The position numbers were made by a program, and so were the translations under genes. Of a stretch of 64,000 nucleotides of DNA, positions 61,113 to 64,000 are shown one piece after another (positions within the stretch are counted from its first letter, which is position 1; each line of letters starts with the position of its first letter). This stretch comes from Ancylobacter dichloromethanicus (GTDB lineage Bacteria; Pseudomonadota; Alphaproteobacteria; Rhizobiales; Xanthobacteraceae). The stretch spans positions 356,869-420,868 of the forward strand of contig NZ_JAHBGC010000020.1 of the NCBI RefSeq assembly GCF_018390645.1. Direction: 5' to 3'. The notes beneath the pieces are model-generated. The model had not been told where the DNA came from. It saw nothing but the letters and a program-made list of their open reading frames with translations, and did not search any database.

Positions 61113-63832
61113 GTGCCGTCGTCGGTGGGCGCCGTGGCGAGGGGCAGGCGCAGCGCGATGGTCGTGCCGCGTCCGTTCGGCCCGGGCAGCGCGCGGGCCG
61201 TGCCGCCGTGAGCCTCCACCAGACCGCGCACGATGGCAAGTCCGAGCCCGGTGCCGGCGGGGCGCCCGTCGCCTTCGGTGACGCGGTGGAACAGGTCGAA
61301 CACTTTCTCCCGCTCGCTGTCGGGAATGCCGGGGCCTTCATCGCTGATCGCGACCAGCGCCTCCGGCCCTTCGGCATGGGCCGAAACGGTGATGGCGGTG
61401 TCGGGCGGCGCGTATTTGGCGGCGTTCTCGATCACATTGGTCAGCGCCTGGCCGATCAGCACCGGGTCGACATCCAGCATGGGCAGATCGCGCGGCAGGG
61501 CGATGTCGAGATGATGGCCGGCAAGCGACCGGGCGAGGTCGGTGCGCACCCGGCCGACGATTTCCGCCAGTTCCACCGGCGCGCGGCGGGGCGTGAGCGC
61601 GCCATGGCCGAGGCGGGTCATGTCGAGCAGGTTCTGCACGTAGCGGTCGAGCCGGCGCGCCTCGTCGAGCGCGGTGCCGGCGAGTTCCCGCCGGTCGGCG
61701 CGGGAAAGCCCGTCCGGGTCCTCGGCCAGCGCGGAGACCGTGCCGATGACGGTGGCGAGCGGGGTGCGCAGATCGTGGCTCACCGAGTTGAGCAGCGCCC
61801 CGCGCAGCCGCTCGCTCTCGCCGGAGACGCGGGCATCCGCCAGTTCCTCGGCGAGGCGCACCCGCTCCACCGCCACCGCGACCTGGTCTTCCACCGCCAG
61901 CAGCAGACGGCGGGTCTCGGGATCGAGGCTGCGGCTGCGGTTGCGAAAGCGCACGCCAATGACGCCGAAGGTCGTCGCCCCGGCGGCGAGCGGCACGAAC
62001 AGCCACTCGCTCATCGGCAGGGTGGCGGTGCCCGCGCCGGCGGGATCGTTGCGCTCGAACGCCCAGCGGGCCGCACCCTCGGCGCGAGCATCGAGTTCCT
62101 CGATGGTGGGATGGCCCTGCACCTGTTCCAGCGTGCCGGACGGGCCGGGCATGAGGATGAGCGACTGGCAGTCGAGCGTAGCGGCGATGTGGTAGGCGCC
62201 CGCCCACAGCACGTCGTCCGCTTTGCCGGCTGAGGCGATCTTGCGGGCGAAATCGTACAGCGTCTCGGTGCGGCGCTGTGCCAGCCGCATGCTTTCCACC
62301 TGCGCCTTCAGCCGGCTGGCGAGCGTTCCGGTGAACACCGCGCCGACGAGGAAGACGAGGATGGAGACGATATCCTCGGGGTTGGAGACGGCGAGTGTGT
62401 AATAGGGCTCGGTGTAGAGCAGATTATAAGCGAGGGAGCCGAGCGCGGCGGCGGCCATGGACGGGCCGAGCCCGTAATTCGCCCCTACGACGAGCACGGC
62501 GGTGAGATAGATGGCGGAGACGGCGCCGCCGGGAATGGCGTCCCACACGCCGACCGGCCAGGCGAGCAGGCTCGCCGCCGCCACGGCCACTGTCGCCGCG
62601 ACATAGCCGCGCCAGTCCGCTGCCACGCGCGGCCAGCGGGCGGCGTGGCGGCGATGGGCGGGCTTCGGATCGGTGACGACGGTGACCTCGAAATCCGTCG
62701 CCGCGTCGAGCAGTCGGTCGGCTACCGGCTCGCGCAGCAGCCCCGCCGCCGTGCGCCACCAGGTGCCGTGGCCGCGCGGGCGGCCGATGACGAGGCGCGA
62801 GACGTTGCGGCTGCGGGCGAAGCGCAGCAGCTCGGCGACGGCGTCGGATTCGGCATGCAGCGTCGCGGTTTCCGCGCCGAGAGTCTCGGCAAGGCGCAGC
62901 GCGTCGAGCGTCGCGGCGCGCGCTTCCGCTGGCAGGGTCTCGTGGCGCGGGGTGACGACGGTGGCGACGATCCAGGGCAGGCGCGCCCGGTCCGCCATGC
63001 GCCGGCCGGCACGGATCAACGCCTTCGCCACCGGCGCCTCGTTGACGCACACCAGCAGGCGCTCGTCCGTCGGCCACGGCCCCTTGACGGCGTTCGCCCG
63101 CATATAGGCCAGCATTTCCGCGTCCACCCGGCTCGCGGCGGTGCGCAGGGCGAGTTCGCGCAGGGCGGTGAGGTTGCCGCGCGAGAAGAAGTTTTCCAGT
63201 GCCCGCCCGACCTGCTGCGGCACATAGACCTTGCCGTCCCTAAGCCGCTTGATGAGCTCTTCGGGTGGCAGGTCGATCAGCTCGATGCCGTCTGCGCGCT
63301 GCAGTACATGGTCGGGCACGGTTTCCATCACGCGCACCCCGGTGATGCGCGAGACGATGTCGTTGAGACTCTCGATGTGCTGGATGTTGAGCGTCGTCGT
63401 CACGTCGATGCCGGCGTCGAGAACCTCCAGCACGTCCTGCCAGCGCTTGGGATGGCGCGAGCCGGGGGCGTTGGTGTGGGCGAGTTCGTCGATGAGGGCG
63501 AGGGCGGGGCGGCGGGCGATCAGCGCGTCGAGGTCGAGTTCGCTCAAGGCCTGGCCGCGATATTCCACCGGACGGCGCGGCAACTGCTCCAGCGTGCGCA
63601 GCAGCGCGGCCGTCTCCGAGCGGCCGTGCGTTTCCACCAGCGCCACCACCACGTCGAGCCCGTTCAGCTGGAGCGTGCGCGCCTCTTCCAACATGGCAAA
63701 GGTCTTGCCCACGCCGGGGGAGGCGCCGAGGAAGATTTTCAGTCGTCCCGGCGCGCCCCGGCCGCGCGCCTCCGTGCGCGCCTCCTCCAGGAAGGCTTCG
63801 GGGGCGGGGCGCTCCTCGTGCGGAGTGGGCAT
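61109..63832 (-). CDS. kdpD: KdpD potassium-sensing histidine kinase
   Basis: This 907-residue membrane kinase controls kdpFABC through KdpE. The N-terminal KdpD domain has GASPGVGKT (36-44, Walker A) and ALIDELAHTNAPGSRHPKRWQDV. A USP domain follows (about 255-390), then four helices (about 405-505), a GAF-like domain and a kinase core with His686 in NSVSHDLRTPLATVIG. Length and order match the E. coli protein. The start at 63832 is 18 bases after kdpC, so it belongs to the kdp operon. Confidence 0.97.
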   Translation of the reverse strand: MPTPHEERPAPEAFLEEARTEARGRGAPGRLKIFLGASPGVGKTFAMLEEARTLQLNGLDVVVALVETHGRSETAALLRTLEQLPRRPVEYRGQALSELDLDALIARRPALALIDELAHTNAPGSRHPKRWQDVLEVLDAGIDVTTTLNIQHIESLNDIVSRITGVRVMETVPDHVLQRADGIELIDLPPEELIKRLRDGKVYVPQQVGRALENFFSRGNLTALRELALRTAASRVDAEMLAYMRANAVKGPWPTDERLLVCVNEAPVAKALIRAGRRMADRARLPWIVATVVTPRHETLPAEARAATLDALRLAETLGAETATLHAESDAVAELLRFARSRNVSRLVIGRPRGHGTWWRTAAGLLREPVADRLLDAATDFEVTVVTDPKPAHRRHAARWPRVAADWRGYVAATVAVAAASLLAWPVGVWDAIPGGAVSAIYLTAVLVVGANYGLGPSMAAAALGSLAYNLLYTEPYYTLAVSNPEDIVSILVFLVGAVFTGTLASRLKAQVESMRLAQRRTETLYDFARKIASAGKADDVLWAGAYHIAATLDCQSLILMPGPSGTLEQVQGHPTIEELDARAEGAARWAFERNDPAGAGTATLPMSEWLFVPLAAGATTFGVIGVRFRNRSRSLDPETRRLLLAVEDQVAVAVERVRLAEELADARVSGESERLRGALLNSVSHDLRTPLATVIGTVSALAEDPDGLSRADRRELAGTALDEARRLDRYVQNLLDMTRLGHGALTPRRAPVELAEIVGRVRTDLARSLAGHHLDIALPRDLPMLDVDPVLIGQALTNVIENAAKYAPPDTAITVSAHAEGPEALVAISDEGPGIPDSEREKVFDLFHRVTEGDGRPAGTGLGLAIVRGLVEAHGGTARALPGPNGRGTTIALRLPLATAPTDDGT

Positions 63833-63850
63833 CGCGTCACGCAGGGTCCG

Positions 63851-64000
63851 TTAGCGATTCAGCGCATCCAGCGCGAGATTGAGCGCCAGCACATTGACTC
63901 GCGGCTCGCCGAGAAGGCCGAAGCGGCGGCCCATGGTAGAGCCGTTCACCAACGCGCGCACCTCGTCCTCGGGCAGGCCCCGGGCGCTGGCGACGCGGCT
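63851..64000 (-). CDS. kdpC: KdpC potassium-transporting ATPase subunit, C-terminal 49 residues only
   Basis: The visible end of the gene reads [20 protein letters not shown], then [21 protein letters not shown], with stop TAA at 63853-63851. This is the conserved C-terminus of KdpC, which stabilises the KdpFABC pump at the membrane. The N-terminus lies outside the window. The kdpD gene follows 18 bases later. Confidence 0.95.
   Translation of the reverse strand, partial: SRVASARGLPEDEVRALVNGSTMGRRFGLLGEPRVNVLALNLALDALNR

Overview
This is 64 kb of GC-rich DNA (roughly two thirds G+C) with dense genes, many 4-base ATGA overlaps, and frequent GTG and TTG starts. The gene set points to an alphaproteobacterium of the order Hyphomicrobiales: a DivK-like receiver, an ECF sigma factor of the SigF kind, a DUF3126 protein beside cysE, a short IscU-like scaffold, a BTLCP-type cysteine peptidase, a lanthanide-type PQQ dehydrogenase, and interspersed palindromes of the kind common in rhizobia. 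Xanthobacteraceae (Ancylobacter/Starkeya-like) is my best guess, but that is inference. No phage, insertion sequence, CRISPR array or rRNA was seen. The single tRNA is tRNA-Leu(UAA).

Layout. 1-3 kb: an alpha-E protein (cut by the window edge) and its circularly permuted ATP-grasp partner, separated by a LysE-type exporter and a palindromic repeat. 3-7.2 kb: a CinA-type domain protein, gpt, an acidic small protein, a DoxX membrane protein, formate-tetrahydrofolate ligase and tRNA-Leu. 7.3-18.1 kb: a GntR/FCD regulator, divergent from a nine-gene run. That run encodes a DUF1185 protein, a three-domain fusion (alpha/beta hydrolase, flavin reductase, Nudix-like), a luciferase-family monooxygenase, an aldehyde dehydrogenase, a NIPSNAP protein and a complete PotABCD-like ABC importer. 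It looks like an uptake-and-oxidation pathway for one unidentified, probably nitrogen-containing compound, and is the most interesting part of the window.

18.2-25.3 kb: a membrane protein, a choloylglycine-hydrolase-family enzyme and an YtcA-MdtN-MdtO-MdtP type efflux operon. 25.5-36 kb: glutamate decarboxylase, trifunctional PutA, a second luciferase-family protein, a DMT exporter, a zinc-finger protein with an FAD monooxygenase, and two small-family proteins. 36.4-47.7 kb is mostly housekeeping: alpha/beta hydrolase, cysE, DUF3126, gamma-carbonic anhydrase, an ECF sigma factor with no visible anti-sigma factor, BTLCP peptidase, rhomboid, CBS protein, hisI, folE, IscU-like protein, yidD and thrS.

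48.3-56.6 kb is signalling: a receiver-PP2C phosphatase, a hybrid histidine kinase with two receivers, a DivK-like receiver, a Na/Pi cotransporter, then an RsbW-like ATPase, an RsbV-like STAS protein and an NCS2 permease whose C-terminal tail resembles a degenerate RsbW domain. Together these suggest an RsbU/V/W partner switch. 56.8-64 kb: a small membrane protein, a PQQ dehydrogenase with the Asp-Tyr-Asp lanthanide signature, a small secreted protein, and kdpE, kdpD and the end of kdpC. Many gene ends are marked by inverted repeats, which I list where the arms can be read directly. All functional calls rest on reading motifs by eye; no database search was run.
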